From Epilithonimonas sp042695135 (lineage in GTDB: Bacteria > Bacteroidota > Bacteroidia > Flavobacteriales > Weeksellaceae): a stretch of 64,000 nucleotides of DNA. A program made the translations under genes and the position numbers. This document shows positions 7,571 through 16,796 of the stretch, one piece after another. Numbering within the stretch: the first letter of the stretch is position 1; every line of letters begins with the position of its first letter. Location: contig NZ_CP170547.1 of assembly GCF_042695135.1 (NCBI RefSeq), positions 3,224,001 to 3,288,000 of the forward strand, read 5' to 3'. Below the pieces are notes generated by a model. That model did no database searches. It saw only the letters and a list, made by a program, of their open reading frames with translations, and had not been told where the DNA came from.

Positions 7571-8482
7571 ATGGCATTTATAGATTATTATAAAACGCTG
7601 GAAATTAGCAGAAGTGCATCTGCAGATGAGATCAAAAAAGCTTACAGAAAACTCGCCAGAAAATATCATCCCGATATGAATCCGAGTGACAAGGAAGCGG
7701 AAAAAAAGTTCAAAGAAATCAACGAAGCTAATGAAGTTCTGAGCAATCCGGAAAATCGTGCAAAATATGATAAGTACGGTGAAAACTGGAAACACGGCGA
7801 GCAATATGAACAGGCACAACAGCAGCAAAGACAGCAATACCAGGGAAATACAGCCGGTGGTTTTTCAGGAGCAGATTTTGGAGGCGACGAAGATTTTTCA
7901 GACTTTTTCCAATCGATGTTTGGTGGAGCTGGCGGCGGTTTCGGAGGCAGTTCGCGAGGAAGTGCAAATGGGAAATTCAAGGGTCAGGATATCTCAGCAG
8001 AACTGAGTCTTGACCTGAAAGATGCTGCCCAAACACATCAGCAGACTTTTGACATCAATGGAAAAAAAGTAAGGATCACGATTCCGGCAGGCATTTATGA
8101 CGGACAGCAGATTAAACTGAAAGGCCACGGAAACCCCGGAATAAACGGTGGTCCGAATGGTGATCTTTATATTACATTCAACATTGCTGAAGACAAGGAT
8201 TTTAAACGCGACGGCGATAATCTGAGAACTTCCGTTGATATCGATCTTTATACGGCTGTTTTAGGTGGCGATGCTAATATCCAGACGCTGGACGGCTCTG
8301 TAAAACTGAAAGTAAAACCTGAAACGCAAAACGGAACTACCGTAAGACTAAAAGGCAAAGGTTTTCCTGTTTATAAAAAAGAAGGTGAGTCTGGAGATTT
8401 GTATGTGACTTACAATGTGAAGATCCCTACGAATCTTACTGAAAAACAAAAAGAACTTTTCCAACAACTTCAAAATTCCTGA
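7571..8482 (+). CDS. DnaJ/CbpA-type J-domain cochaperone
   Basis: A 303-residue class B J protein (DnaJ without zinc fingers), similar to CbpA. The J domain covers residues 1-70 with the HPD signature at 33-35, which stimulates DnaK ATPase. A Q-rich linker and a G/F-rich segment follow (about 80-130). Two C-terminal substrate-binding domains end the protein; the strand GKKVRITIPAGIYDGQQIKLKGHG is typical. No CxxCxGxG zinc repeats are present. The CbpM-like gene begins 2 bases after the stop, so the pair forms an operon as in E. coli cbpAM, where CbpM binds the J domain and inhibits it. Confidence 0.9.
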   Translation: MAFIDYYKTLEISRSASADEIKKAYRKLARKYHPDMNPSDKEAEKKFKEINEANEVLSNPENRAKYDKYGENWKHGEQYEQAQQQQRQQYQGNTAGGFSGADFGGDEDFSDFFQSMFGGAGGGFGGSSRGSANGKFKGQDISAELSLDLKDAAQTHQQTFDINGKKVRITIPAGIYDGQQIKLKGHGNPGINGGPNGDLYITFNIAEDKDFKRDGDNLRTSVDIDLYTAVLGGDANIQTLDGSVKLKVKPETQNGTTVRLKGKGFPVYKKEGESGDLYVTYNVKIPTNLTEKQKELFQQLQNS

Positions 8483-8484
8483 CG

Positions 8485-8790
8485 ATGAGCGAGAGAATAT
8501 CCATAGAAAAAGTTATCCAGATTTATAATATAGATGATCATTTTTTAAATGATCTGATAGCTTCTGAATTGCTACATCCTGAAACGGAAAACAGCGTTCA
8601 ATATATTATTTATGAGGAATTGCCACACCTGGAAAAATTTACAAATTGGCATTATGACTTAGATATCAATCTTCCAGGAATAGAAATCATCCATAAACTG
8701 CTTGGGCAAATGGAAGAATTGAGAAATGAAAACCGCAAACTTATACAGATTTCTGAGAAATTCCGTGATTGGGAAGATGCAGAATTTTAA
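8485..8790 (+). CDS. CbpM-like modulator of the J protein
   Basis: A 101-residue cytoplasmic protein. The N-terminal half (ISIEKVIQIYNIDDHFLNDLIASELL) has the MerR-like winged fold pattern found in CbpM, and the C-terminal half is a helix with a leucine-rich coiled-coil look (HKLLGQMEELRNENRKLIQI). The call depends strongly on position: it starts 2 bases after the CbpA-like gene, surely on the same mRNA. Expected role by family: binding the J domain and tuning DnaK recruitment. The sequence alone is weakly diagnostic. Confidence 0.75.
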   Translation: MSERISIEKVIQIYNIDDHFLNDLIASELLHPETENSVQYIIYEELPHLEKFTNWHYDLDINLPGIEIIHKLLGQMEELRNENRKLIQISEKFRDWEDAEF

Positions 8791-9037
8791 ATATTATTAT
8801 TGGTTATATTACTATAAGACAATATTGATATCAACATTTTCGCTATCCGATTATATGATTTTCGGAATATTATCGAGTTAAACAACCTAACACAAACTAC
8901 AAATACACAAAGACGAAGAAGAATCAGCAAACATAATTAGTTATTTTAAATAATTTATCAAATCATAATATTTATTAAAAATTTTACATTTTGATACTAT
9001 TTTTTGTTAAATTTAATTAATCTATTAAAGGTATAGT

Positions 9038-12000
9038 ATGAAAAATATATTATTACTTATTGCACTGATGCTTACTCCATTTTTGTATTCTCAGAGTTGT
9101 CCAAGTATTACTGCAACTGACTTATTTGGCAACACATCAGTAGAGCTAAGTTGCGGAAACGGTGCTTGTGTATCATTAACGACCAACGTTCCCAAAACTT
9201 ATTTGACCACCTCATATCAGGTAGCCCCGCAAAGTTATGCGCCGATTATTCCATTTGATCAAGGAACTCCCCTGAATGCTAAAACTGATGATGACTTTTC
9301 CGGCGTAATTCCTATCCCTTTCAATTTTTGTTTTTATGATAAAACATATAACAAATTAGTCATAAGCACCAATGGTTTTATAACCTTTGACACCACACAG
9401 GCCGGACTAGCAAGTAACCCAAATATCTTAGCCAATAATCCAAGTCCGCTATTACCAAGAAATTCGATTTTTGGCATTTTGCAGGATTTGATTTATTCCG
9501 ATACGGATGACTCGGAGATCTATTATTCGGTCATAGGAACGGCTCCTTGCAGAAAATTTGTTGTTAATTTTTACAAAGCCAGAATCACGGGTTGTACAGA
9601 AACGTCAACTTTTCAGATTGTTTTAACAGAATTCACTAATGAAATTAATATAAATATCGAAAACAAGCCGCTTCCTTGTGTAACTGCACGTTTCAAAGAA
9701 TCACTTATCGGTACTATGAATTCTACAGGTGACGATGGATTATCACCAGCCGGAAGAAACAAGGGAATCTGGCAATCCGGCAACGAAAGTTGGAAATTCA
9801 GTCCCGCAGGGGCAGAAGTACAACCAAACATACAATGGAAAAACTCTTCGAATCAAATTGTTGGTAGTACAGCTGAGGTTAATGTCTGTCCCACAAAAAC
9901 AGAAAAATATACCGTAACAATAGATTACCCTATCTGCGGATCAAGTTTTATATTAAGCGATGATATAGATATTAATTACAGCCAGGGCGGAAGTGCTCCA
10001 ATTATAAACAGCCCTGTAAATTACAGCTATACTTTATGCGACAATGAAGCCGATAATATTGAGAAATTTGACTGGAACACGCTGGTAACACCATTGATTA
10101 CTACAGATCCTAATGTAATTGTAAGATATTTTGAAACCAAGACCGCAGCAGAGGCAGGCGGAACAGGGCTGACAACTATAAAAGCCGGACAATATACAGT
10201 CTATGCCAGAGTTACCAATTCAAATGGCTGTTATGCCATCGGAATTGTAAATATGGATATCACTTTTCTCAATAAAATTATTGCAAAAGATATCAAAAAG
10301 GTGTATTGCTTTGATGGGAAACAAGATGTTATGATAGATTTGAATTCACTGTATCCGGAAATGTTAACCACTCCGATTTCTGAGATTACAAAAGTAAGTT
10401 TCTATTCATCTCAAATTGACGCTACAACACCAAATATAGGGACAGAAATATCTTCAAATCAACTCATCATAAAAGACGGCAACTTAATAAATGCAGTTTT
10501 CTACGTCCGTTTCGAAAATGCAGACGGCTGTTACACAGTTAGAAAAATAACGATTGAGCTACGAAATCCTGTTGCCAATCAAAACCAGGATATTTGTGAT
10601 TTTGAGAATAATGGATTAGAAAATATTACCCTCAGCAGTCTAAATAGCGCAATTGCAGGCGGTCAGCCTGTTACCATTAGTTATTTTCCGGATGCTGCAT
10701 CTGCTAATGCAAACTCAGGTGCTATTACTACCTATCTTCTTACAAGTACATCGGCCGTCATATACGTCCGTCTGGATATGAAAGCAGACAATGGAGACTG
10801 TTTCCGGGTGTATCCTATAACGCTTAAACTTATATCCAGCCCAAGTCTTACAAAAAATAATATAATCATTGATCTTGGAAGCATCTGTGATAACAATAAT
10901 GATGGTGTTGAGCAGTATGATCTTACCCGACATGAATCCGAAATCTATTCCGGAACAGAAAATTTTGTTTATAGTTATTATTTAAATTATAACGCTGGGA
11001 ATGGTGCTTTTTCTAACAGAATAACAACGCCTGTTGCTTTTTCGCTTAATAAAAGTACAGAAGTCTTTGTAAGAGTTTCGCAAGGAGCCTGCTTTGCTGT
11101 AGCAAAAATCACTATTAATTTCACTTTTCTGCCAGCTGTCAGAATAAAATCCGGACTGATCGCAAAATGTGACAGAGCATATGATTATGGAGAAACCTAC
11201 GATTTGAATGACGCAAAAGCAGCTATGTTTGTTTCATCAGAAAACGGTGATACACTTGCAGATATGATTGTTACTTATTATGCTACAAAAGCAGCTGCAA
11301 ATCTTGGCACTCCAAAAATAAGTAATCTCCAAACAACCAATTATAATGTCGTTAATTTTTGGGCAAGATTTGAATCGAAAAACTCACATTGCTTCTCTGT
11401 AGCGTCTATTACTTTGAAAACCTATTTCCCTCCAAAAGCAATTCCATCAGCCATCACTGTATGTGATAATAATCTGGATGGTAATCCTGAAGTGAATTTA
11501 TTATTGCCAGAATACACGAATAGAATGGTGAGCGAAATAGACCCGGAAAATCATTTTATATTTTACCTGACTCCTGCTGATATTGATAACAATAATCCTA
11601 TCAAAAATCCGGAAAACTTCTCTCCATCCCCATTCCCGTCAAGAATCTATGTATTGGTAGAAAACCTTCCTGGCTGTTACAGTCTGCCACTTTCTTTTTC
11701 AACCATCGATTTTACTTCTGGAAGTGTGATCCCTATCAATCAGAATTCATTTTTATTGGAACAATGTGATGCAGGCAATGACGGAAAGGAAATTTTGAAT
11801 CTAAGCCAATTTGAAAGCCAGATTTATAATACAGGTACCGATTATTCCTATTACCCGACTTTAGAAGATCTTAATAAAAACAGCAACAGGATTCTATCAC
11901 CTTCTGCTTACCAGTACGATAGAAGTGTACATCCTCCAGTAATTTTTGTAAAAGCCGCAGCAGCTGGCACTTGTCCTTCATTGGTGAAAATTAATATCAA

Positions 12001-12718
12001 TTTAAAAAACACGCCAATATTTGAACTGCCGGATTATTATTTCTGTCCGGGTGTCGGTATCAGAATAGAGCCTGATTTATCTTATCTGAAACCTAATACA
12101 TACGTCTGGAAAAATCCTGCAGGAGAAGTTATCTCACAAGAAAAATATATAACCGATATAAAAAACGAAGGCAAATATTCTTTGACAATCACCATAGATA
12201 ATGGCTGTAGTTATACAGCGTATTTTAATGTTATTGCTTATGAGGTCCCTGTCATTACACAATTGATAGGAATCGGGCCGACATCTTATCAGGTAATTGC
12301 AACGGGAAGCAGAAAGATTCTCTATTCCATCGATGGAATACATTGGCAGGAATCAAACATTTTTGAAAATATAGCGCCTGGTCCGGTTACTTTTTATGTA
12401 AGATATGCAGATCGCGATTGTCTTGGTGACACAAAAGACGGATTATCTGTAAAAGTCGTGAATGTGATAACACCAAATGATGATGGCAAAAATGACACCT
12501 GGACTTTCAAAAATCTGGATGTGTTCGATGATGTTCCTTCTAAAATCCAGATATATGACCGAAACGGAGTATTACTGCACGAACAGTATAGCACGGACAG
12601 TTTCCTTTGGAATGGAAAATTCAATGGAAGAAGTCTGCCTACTACCAGTTATTGGTATATTATGACTCTGCCGGACAAAACGATAACAGGATGGATTCTT
12701 TTAAAAAATAGAAATTAA
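9038..12718 (+). CDS. Giant secreted repeat protein with T9SS type B domain
   Basis: A 1226-residue exported protein. Residues 1-19 are a signal peptide (ending YSQ). The next part, about 20-300, contains FNFCFYDKTYNKLVISTNGFITF, seen at the start of many flavobacterial surface adhesins. From about 330 to 1010 there are seven diverged repeats of about 90-110 residues. Most open with a Cys-Asp-x3-Asp-Gly pattern (CDNNNDGVEQYDL, CDNNLDGNPEVNL, CDAGNDGKEILNL) and close with a second Cys in a GCY-type strand, so each unit may hold one disulfide and an acidic calcium-like loop (inference). The C-terminus is a gliding-motility-associated sorting domain (VITPNDDGKNDTW to GWILLKNRN), the type B signal for T9SS export. 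A surface adhesin or gliding-related function is likely but unproven. 247 bases before it hold no recognisable feature. Confidence 0.85.
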   Translation: MKNILLLIALMLTPFLYSQSCPSITATDLFGNTSVELSCGNGACVSLTTNVPKTYLTTSYQVAPQSYAPIIPFDQGTPLNAKTDDDFSGVIPIPFNFCFYDKTYNKLVISTNGFITFDTTQAGLASNPNILANNPSPLLPRNSIFGILQDLIYSDTDDSEIYYSVIGTAPCRKFVVNFYKARITGCTETSTFQIVLTEFTNEININIENKPLPCVTARFKESLIGTMNSTGDDGLSPAGRNKGIWQSGNESWKFSPAGAEVQPNIQWKNSSNQIVGSTAEVNVCPTKTEKYTVTIDYPICGSSFILSDDIDINYSQGGSAPIINSPVNYSYTLCDNEADNIEKFDWNTLVTPLITTDPNVIVRYFETKTAAEAGGTGLTTIKAGQYTVYARVTNSNGCYAIGIVNMDITFLNKIIAKDIKKVYCFDGKQDVMIDLNSLYPEMLTTPISEITKVSFYSSQIDATTPNIGTEISSNQLIIKDGNLINAVFYVRFENADGCYTVRKITIELRNPVANQNQDICDFENNGLENITLSSLNSAIAGGQPVTISYFPDAASANANSGAITTYLLTSTSAVIYVRLDMKADNGDCFRVYPITLKLISSPSLTKNNIIIDLGSICDNNNDGVEQYDLTRHESEIYSGTENFVYSYYLNYNAGNGAFSNRITTPVAFSLNKSTEVFVRVSQGACFAVAKITINFTFLPAVRIKSGLIAKCDRAYDYGETYDLNDAKAAMFVSSENGDTLADMIVTYYATKAAANLGTPKISNLQTTNYNVVNFWARFESKNSHCFSVASITLKTYFPPKAIPSAITVCDNNLDGNPEVNLLLPEYTNRMVSEIDPENHFIFYLTPADIDNNNPIKNPENFSPSPFPSRIYVLVENLPGCYSLPLSFSTIDFTSGSVIPINQNSFLLEQCDAGNDGKEILNLSQFESQIYNTGTDYSYYPTLEDLNKNSNRILSPSAYQYDRSVHPPVIFVKAAAAGTCPSLVKININLKNTPIFELPDYYFCPGVGIRIEPDLSYLKPNTYVWKNPAGEVISQEKYITDIKNEGKYSLTITIDNGCSYTAYFNVIAYEVPVITQLIGIGPTSYQVIATGSRKILYSIDGIHWQESNIFENIAPGPVTFYVRYADRDCLGDTKDGLSVKVVNVITPNDDGKNDTWTFKNLDVFDDVPSKIQIYDRNGVLLHEQYSTDSFLWNGKFNGRSLPTTSYWYIMTLPDKTITGWILLKNRN

Positions 12719-12731
12719 TTCCAAAAAGCCT

Positions 12732-12739
12732 TAAATTTG
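12732..12739 (+). promoter_or_regulatory. -7 box TAAATTTG, 4 bases before the YpdA-like ATG
   Basis: Matches TAnnTTTG; the ATG starts at 12744. Same 4-base geometry as the ferredoxin, LtaS-like and pssA genes. No clear -33 TTTG. Confidence 0.55.
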
Positions 12740-12743
12740 GGTT

Positions 12744-13710
12744 ATGGAATTATACGATGTTCTTATTGTTGGCGGTGGACCGATTGGATTAGCCTGTGCC
12801 CTAGAAGCTAAAAAAAACAATTTAAAATATATCATTATCGAGAAAGGAACGGTTGCGAACAGCCTCTACAATTACCCTTTGTATATGACGTTTTTTTCTA
12901 CAGCCGACCGTCTGGAAATTGATGAGATCCCTTTTATCACAACCAAACAAAAACCTGGCAGGCAAGACGCTTTGGAATATTACCAGGGAATTGCACGCCA
13001 AAAAAAAATCAATATCAGAGCCTACGAAAAAGTTCTGAACATCAGAAAATCAAACTTTTTTGAGGTTGAAACCAGCAAGCAAGTTTACTTTGCGAAAAAT
13101 GTCATTATCGCAACGGGATTTTTATGACATTCCAAACTTAATGAATATTCCCGGCGAAGGACTTTCAAAAGTAAAACATTATTATACAGAACCTTATCCG
13201 TATGCTTTTCAAAACGTTGTGGTTATTGGATCCAGCAACTCGGCGGTCGATGCAGCTTTGGAAATCTATCGAAAAGGCGGAAATGTAACGATGATCATTC
13301 GGCATCACGAGATCTCAAAAAGTGTAAAATATTGGGTAAGACCGGACATAGAAAACCGGATAGCAGAAGGAAATATCAAAGCTTTTTTCGGAGCAGAACT
13401 ATTGGAAATCAAACCAGATTCTGTAATCTTCAAAACTGACCATGGAGAGAATCGGGAAATAGAAAATGACTTCGTTCTCGCTATGACAGGTTATTTACCG
13501 GATTTTAAATTTCTGGAAAACATTGGTATCAACTTAAAAGGTGAATGCCTGAATCCACATTACAATTCGGAAACAATGGAAAGTAACATCGATGGAATTT
13601 ATCTTGCTGGCGTTGTATGCGGCGGAAAAGACACGCATCTTTGGTTCATAGAAAATTCGCGCATCCATGCAAAACAGATTGTTGATGATATAATTTCAAA
13701 AAAATCATAA
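12744..13710 (+). pseudogene. YpdA-family FAD disulfide reductase, frameshifted
   Basis: The gene encodes a TrxR-like flavoprotein of the YpdA (Bdr, putative bacillithiol disulfide reductase) family, about 322 residues if intact. Frame one, 12744-13127, gives LIVGGGPIGLACALEAKK and ends IIATGFL followed by TGA. A different frame continues with DIPNLMNIPGEGLSKVKHYY, the second nucleotide site VVVIGSSNSAVDAALEIYRKGG, VKYWVRPDIENRI and the FAD-binding IYLAGVVCGGKDTHLWF. Family members read IATGFYDIPN, so one extra T in the run 13119-13123 explains the break. No other defect is visible and the rest looks under selection, so this is either a very recent mutation or a sequencing or assembly error at a homopolymer. 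Confidence 0.85.
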
Positions 13711-13778
13711 TCATTATTTAAATTTATAATTATTTGTTGGTATTCTTTTTGTAAATTAAGAATTGAGAAAGAAACACT

Positions 13779-14813
13779 ATGAAAATTCGACAAATCAAAA
13801 ACACAATTCCTTTATTAATCGCTATTTCTTTATTTCTGGTTCAATGTAAAAAAGATGAATCTGTATCTTCATCAGATAAAAAAAACAACCCAATCACAGA
13901 CATTTTGGGTTCTGATGACAAGAAAGAGGAAGAGAAAAAAGAAGATGAAAGACCTAATGTACCAGATGTTGTAATCCCGAGAAAAGATTTCGGCTATTTT
14001 CCGTGGGTCTATAAAAACACAGATTCTGTTTCACAGAAAAACAAAAAAGAATTTACAGGAAAAACACTTTACACAATTCTTGCGCTCAATCGTCTCGACA
14101 AAGCCAATATTGGTGCTGCCGACACTTTGGTGGTTCCTGCAAAAATCGAAGAAGATTTTCTAAGATACTCGCCGTTTCCCGGCCACGTCACAAGTCTGGA
14201 AAACGTGAAAAAATTCGTATTTTTCTCCTATCCAATCCAAGGTTTTGGAGTCTATGAATACGGTAATCTCATTAAATGGGGACCAACCAGTATGGGTAAA
14301 AAAGCAACACCTACCAAAAAAGGATTGATGTTTGCCAACTGGAAAAAAGAAGTTGCCATCTCAACAGTAAGTGATGAGTGGAAACTCCGCTGGAATGTGA
14401 ATGTTGCCAACTTTGACGGCATAGGCTGGCATCAGTACGCAATGCCCGGTTATCCGGCTTCGCACTCGTGCCTAAGAATGTTGGAAGAAGATGCAAAATG
14501 GATGTACACCTGGGTCGATACCTGGATTCTGAACAAAGGCGGGCAGACCGCAAGAGCAAAAGGAACACCATTGATCGTTTACGGAGATTATCCTTGGGGC
14601 AAAAGACGGCCTTGGAAAAAGCTGTTGGATTCGCCGGAAGCCAACAATATTTCTGAAGACGAGATGAATAAGATCATCGAACCTCAACTGGCAGAAATTA
14701 TGAAAGAGCAGGAAAATAGAGACGTTGTAATCCAGCAGGTTGAACAGGAGAAAAAAGCAAAAGCAGATTCTTTATTGGCCAACAAGAATCAAGAGGCTAC
14801 CACTATCAATTAA
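13779..14813 (+). CDS. L,D-transpeptidase lipoprotein (YkuD domain)
   Basis: A 344-residue cell-envelope enzyme that cross-links peptidoglycan or attaches proteins to it. A lipoprotein signal ends in LVQC (Cys23). A charged, low-complexity linker rich in D, K and E follows (about 40-65). The catalytic motif is a variant of HxnSHGC: the conserved His is in GIGWHQYA and the nucleophile Cys231 is in SHSCLRM. The C-terminal tail is an E/K/Q-rich helix, possibly a coiled coil. The usual S-H-G-C is S-H-S-C here, as in the ErfK-like subgroup. A dispersed repeat begins 6 bases after the stop. Confidence 0.85.
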   Translation: MKIRQIKNTIPLLIAISLFLVQCKKDESVSSSDKKNNPITDILGSDDKKEEEKKEDERPNVPDVVIPRKDFGYFPWVYKNTDSVSQKNKKEFTGKTLYTILALNRLDKANIGAADTLVVPAKIEEDFLRYSPFPGHVTSLENVKKFVFFSYPIQGFGVYEYGNLIKWGPTSMGKKATPTKKGLMFANWKKEVAISTVSDEWKLRWNVNVANFDGIGWHQYAMPGYPASHSCLRMLEEDAKWMYTWVDTWILNKGGQTARAKGTPLIVYGDYPWGKRRPWKKLLDSPEANNISEDEMNKIIEPQLAEIMKEQENRDVVIQQVEQEKKAKADSLLANKNQEATTIN

Positions 14814-14819
14814 TTTTCT

Positions 14820-14974
14820 TAGGAGCTTGATCCCGCTATCCGCTATATCTTTTTTGTCTCCGTCGCTTTGTCATAATTTAGAAATTTCACAAAAGACAAA
14901 AAAGGATTCCGCTTCAAAACGAAGTTTCGACGATTCCATAAAAAAATAAAAAAATGAGTCAATCGGGGCTATGG
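14820..14974 (-). repeat. Dispersed intergenic repeat, type I copy B
   Basis: On the minus strand it starts TAGCCCCGATTGAC and ends AGCGGGATCAAGCTCCT. Between CCCCGATTGA and GCGGAATCCTTTTTT it carries an extra segment of about 45 bases that includes TCGTCGAAACTTCG; the same segment is in copy D. It begins 7 bases after the L,D-transpeptidase stop, so that mRNA would read it as AGGAGCTTGATCCCGC and onward. With nearby bases it fills most of the 320-base gap 14814-15133; the rest shows nothing recognisable. Confidence 0.8.
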
Positions 14975-15133
14975 ACTTTGTGAACAAAACAAACTTTTGT
15001 CAGATCAAGACGATTATTAAGACAATCCCTTCAAAATATAAATTCTGGAGGGATTTTAATTTTGAATTTATTAAATCTTTGGAAACTTACATCTTAACAA
15101 ATTCTTTGCGGAAAAGTGCCGTATAAATTAATT

Positions 15134-16423
15134 TCAAATATTTCCAACAACCGTTTTGATCTGCGTAAATTCTTTGATGGCGTGCAATGATAACTCAACA
15201 CCATAACCTGATGATTTTGCACCACCAAAAGGGAGTCTCGCATCAGAACTTGTCGCTTTGTTGATGGAAACCGTTCCGGATTCCAGATTTTCTATAAAAA
15301 ATTGCGCCCGTTTTTTATCTTTTGTCCAGATAGAATTTGCCAATCCAAACGGAATATCATTCGCTAATTTCAGAATCTCTTCGTCATTTTTTCCAATCAT
15401 CAGAATTGCCAAAGGACCGAATAATTCTTCCTGCAAAATAGGATTACCTTCTTCCACCAAAATAATTCCCGGACGAAACTCACTTTCCGAAATTCTTTCC
15501 AAAGCCAAAACTACTTCTGCCCCATTCTTCTGAGCTTTTTTATATTGATTTTCCAGTTCATCTGCCAGATCCGGTCTTGCCATTTTGCTCAGCTTGGTTT
15601 CTTCTTTGAAAGGGTCAGACGGCTGATAAGCATTATATTCTTCTATGAATTTTGGAACGAAATCTTTTTCAATTTTCTGATGTACAATAAACCGTTTCGC
15701 GGCATTACAAACTTGTCCCGTATTTTGCAGTTTTGCCATAGGTGCTTCTTTTGCCGCTTCTTCTAGATCTGCATTATCCAAAACAATATAAGCATCGCTT
15801 CCTCCCAATTCCAAAACAGATTTTTTGATATTTTTCCCAGCGAGAGAAGCTACATTTGCTCCGGCTTTTTCACTTCCGGTGAGACTCACGCCTCTTACAA
15901 AAGGGTTTTCCATAATTTCCTTGATCTCGTCGTGACCGATTTTCAGATTCTGAAAAATAAACTTCGGGAAACCGGCGTCCAGAAAAGCTTTTTCAATAGC
16001 ATCACCACTTCCGAAACAGATGGAGGCGTGTTTCAGCAAAGTCACATTTCCAGCTAAAATTGCCGGAACCGCAAACCTGAGGACCTGCCAAAAAGGGAAA
16101 TTCCAGGGCATTACGCCAAGAATAATCCCCAATGAATCGTGATGAACTTCAGAAACGTTAAATTCGGTTTTGATTTTTTCGGGTTTCAGAACATTTTCCG
16201 CCTCGGCATAGAATCTGATCATTCCTGCACTTTTTTCTATTTCTGCAATCGATTGAGAAATTGGTTTGTGCATTTCTGTAGTGATAAGTTTCGCAAATGC
16301 TTCTTTGTTTTTTTCCAGAACATCGGCTAATTTATGAAGTAATTTTTGTCGGTGTGTAAAAGGTGTTTTTTTCCAGTCGAGGAAAGCTGTATGTGCAGAA
16401 TTTATATTTTTTGACAGATCCAT
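15134..16423 (-). CDS. NAD(P)-dependent aldehyde dehydrogenase (succinate-semialdehyde type)
   Basis: A 429-residue aldehyde dehydrogenase family enzyme, shorter than the usual 450-490 because it lacks the N-terminal extension, like the GabD1/YneI subgroup. Catalytic parts are present: MPWNFPFWQ, the cofactor Lys in LLKHAS, VSLTGSEKAG, the general base Glu205 in LELGGSDA and the nucleophile Cys239 in GQVCNAAKRF. PFGGAKSSGYG near the C-terminus is also typical. The best guess is oxidation of succinate semialdehyde to succinate, but substrate cannot be fixed from sequence. It stands alone; a 373-base gap with repeats precedes its start. Confidence 0.8.
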   Translation of the reverse strand: MDLSKNINSAHTAFLDWKKTPFTHRQKLLHKLADVLEKNKEAFAKLITTEMHKPISQSIAEIEKSAGMIRFYAEAENVLKPEKIKTEFNVSEVHHDSLGIILGVMPWNFPFWQVLRFAVPAILAGNVTLLKHASICFGSGDAIEKAFLDAGFPKFIFQNLKIGHDEIKEIMENPFVRGVSLTGSEKAGANVASLAGKNIKKSVLELGGSDAYIVLDNADLEEAAKEAPMAKLQNTGQVCNAAKRFIVHQKIEKDFVPKFIEEYNAYQPSDPFKEETKLSKMARPDLADELENQYKKAQKNGAEVVLALERISESEFRPGIILVEEGNPILQEELFGPLAILMIGKNDEEILKLANDIPFGLANSIWTKDKKRAQFFIENLESGTVSINKATSSDARLPFGGAKSSGYGVELSLHAIKEFTQIKTVVGNI

Positions 16424-16796
16424 TTTTTGAATTATTTTTTGGTTTTTGGTTGCAGTAATTGTACCAATTGGGGTTGTAATAGTTTTGATTTTATTGGAAA
16501 TATTTCATGTTCGCAAAAGACAAGCTCAGCATAAACATCAAACTTAACAAAGAAATATTGAATATCAAAAAGTGACTTTGTCATTCCGTAGGAAACCTAA
16601 CGAAGTGGTTCGACGAAGTCAATCTAAACTTAGCTGTAGAGATTCTTTCAGAATTACAAATGTTGTTTTTCTACAGCAAATCTTATTTTTATGTAGAATC
16701 TGCAGCCCGGCCTGAGTGGAGCTCTTTTTCTTTTTTTCCAGAAAAGAAAAAAGCGGGAACGGAGGACGGATAAAGCTGCCCAAAATATTTTAAATC
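16424..16796. other. Repeat-rich intergenic stretch, no gene
   Basis: Holds no plausible coding frame. Pieces resembling other dispersed sequences are present: GACAAGCTCAGC at 16519-16530 (compare the rpoB-rpoC inverted repeat) and GTCATTCCGTAGGAAA near 16580. A type II repeat occupies 16701-16785. Confidence 0.6.
16701..16785 (+). repeat. Dispersed intergenic repeat, type II variant (E)
   Basis: TGCAGCCCGGCCTGAGTGGA, GCTCTTTTTC, a short centre, then AAAAAAGCGGGAACGGAGGA and GGATAAAGCTGCC. The plan is the same as type I (AGCCC near one end, facing T and A runs, an AGCT-type other end) with different bases. It lies about 12 bases beyond the stop of the minus-strand gene at 16797, in the same sense as copies B, C and D relative to their genes. 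Confidence 0.6.

Noticed and set aside
13119..13123. Programmed frameshifting in the YpdA-like gene
   Set aside because: Only a five-T run, no slippery heptamer with a following stem that I can see, and family members are encoded in one frame.
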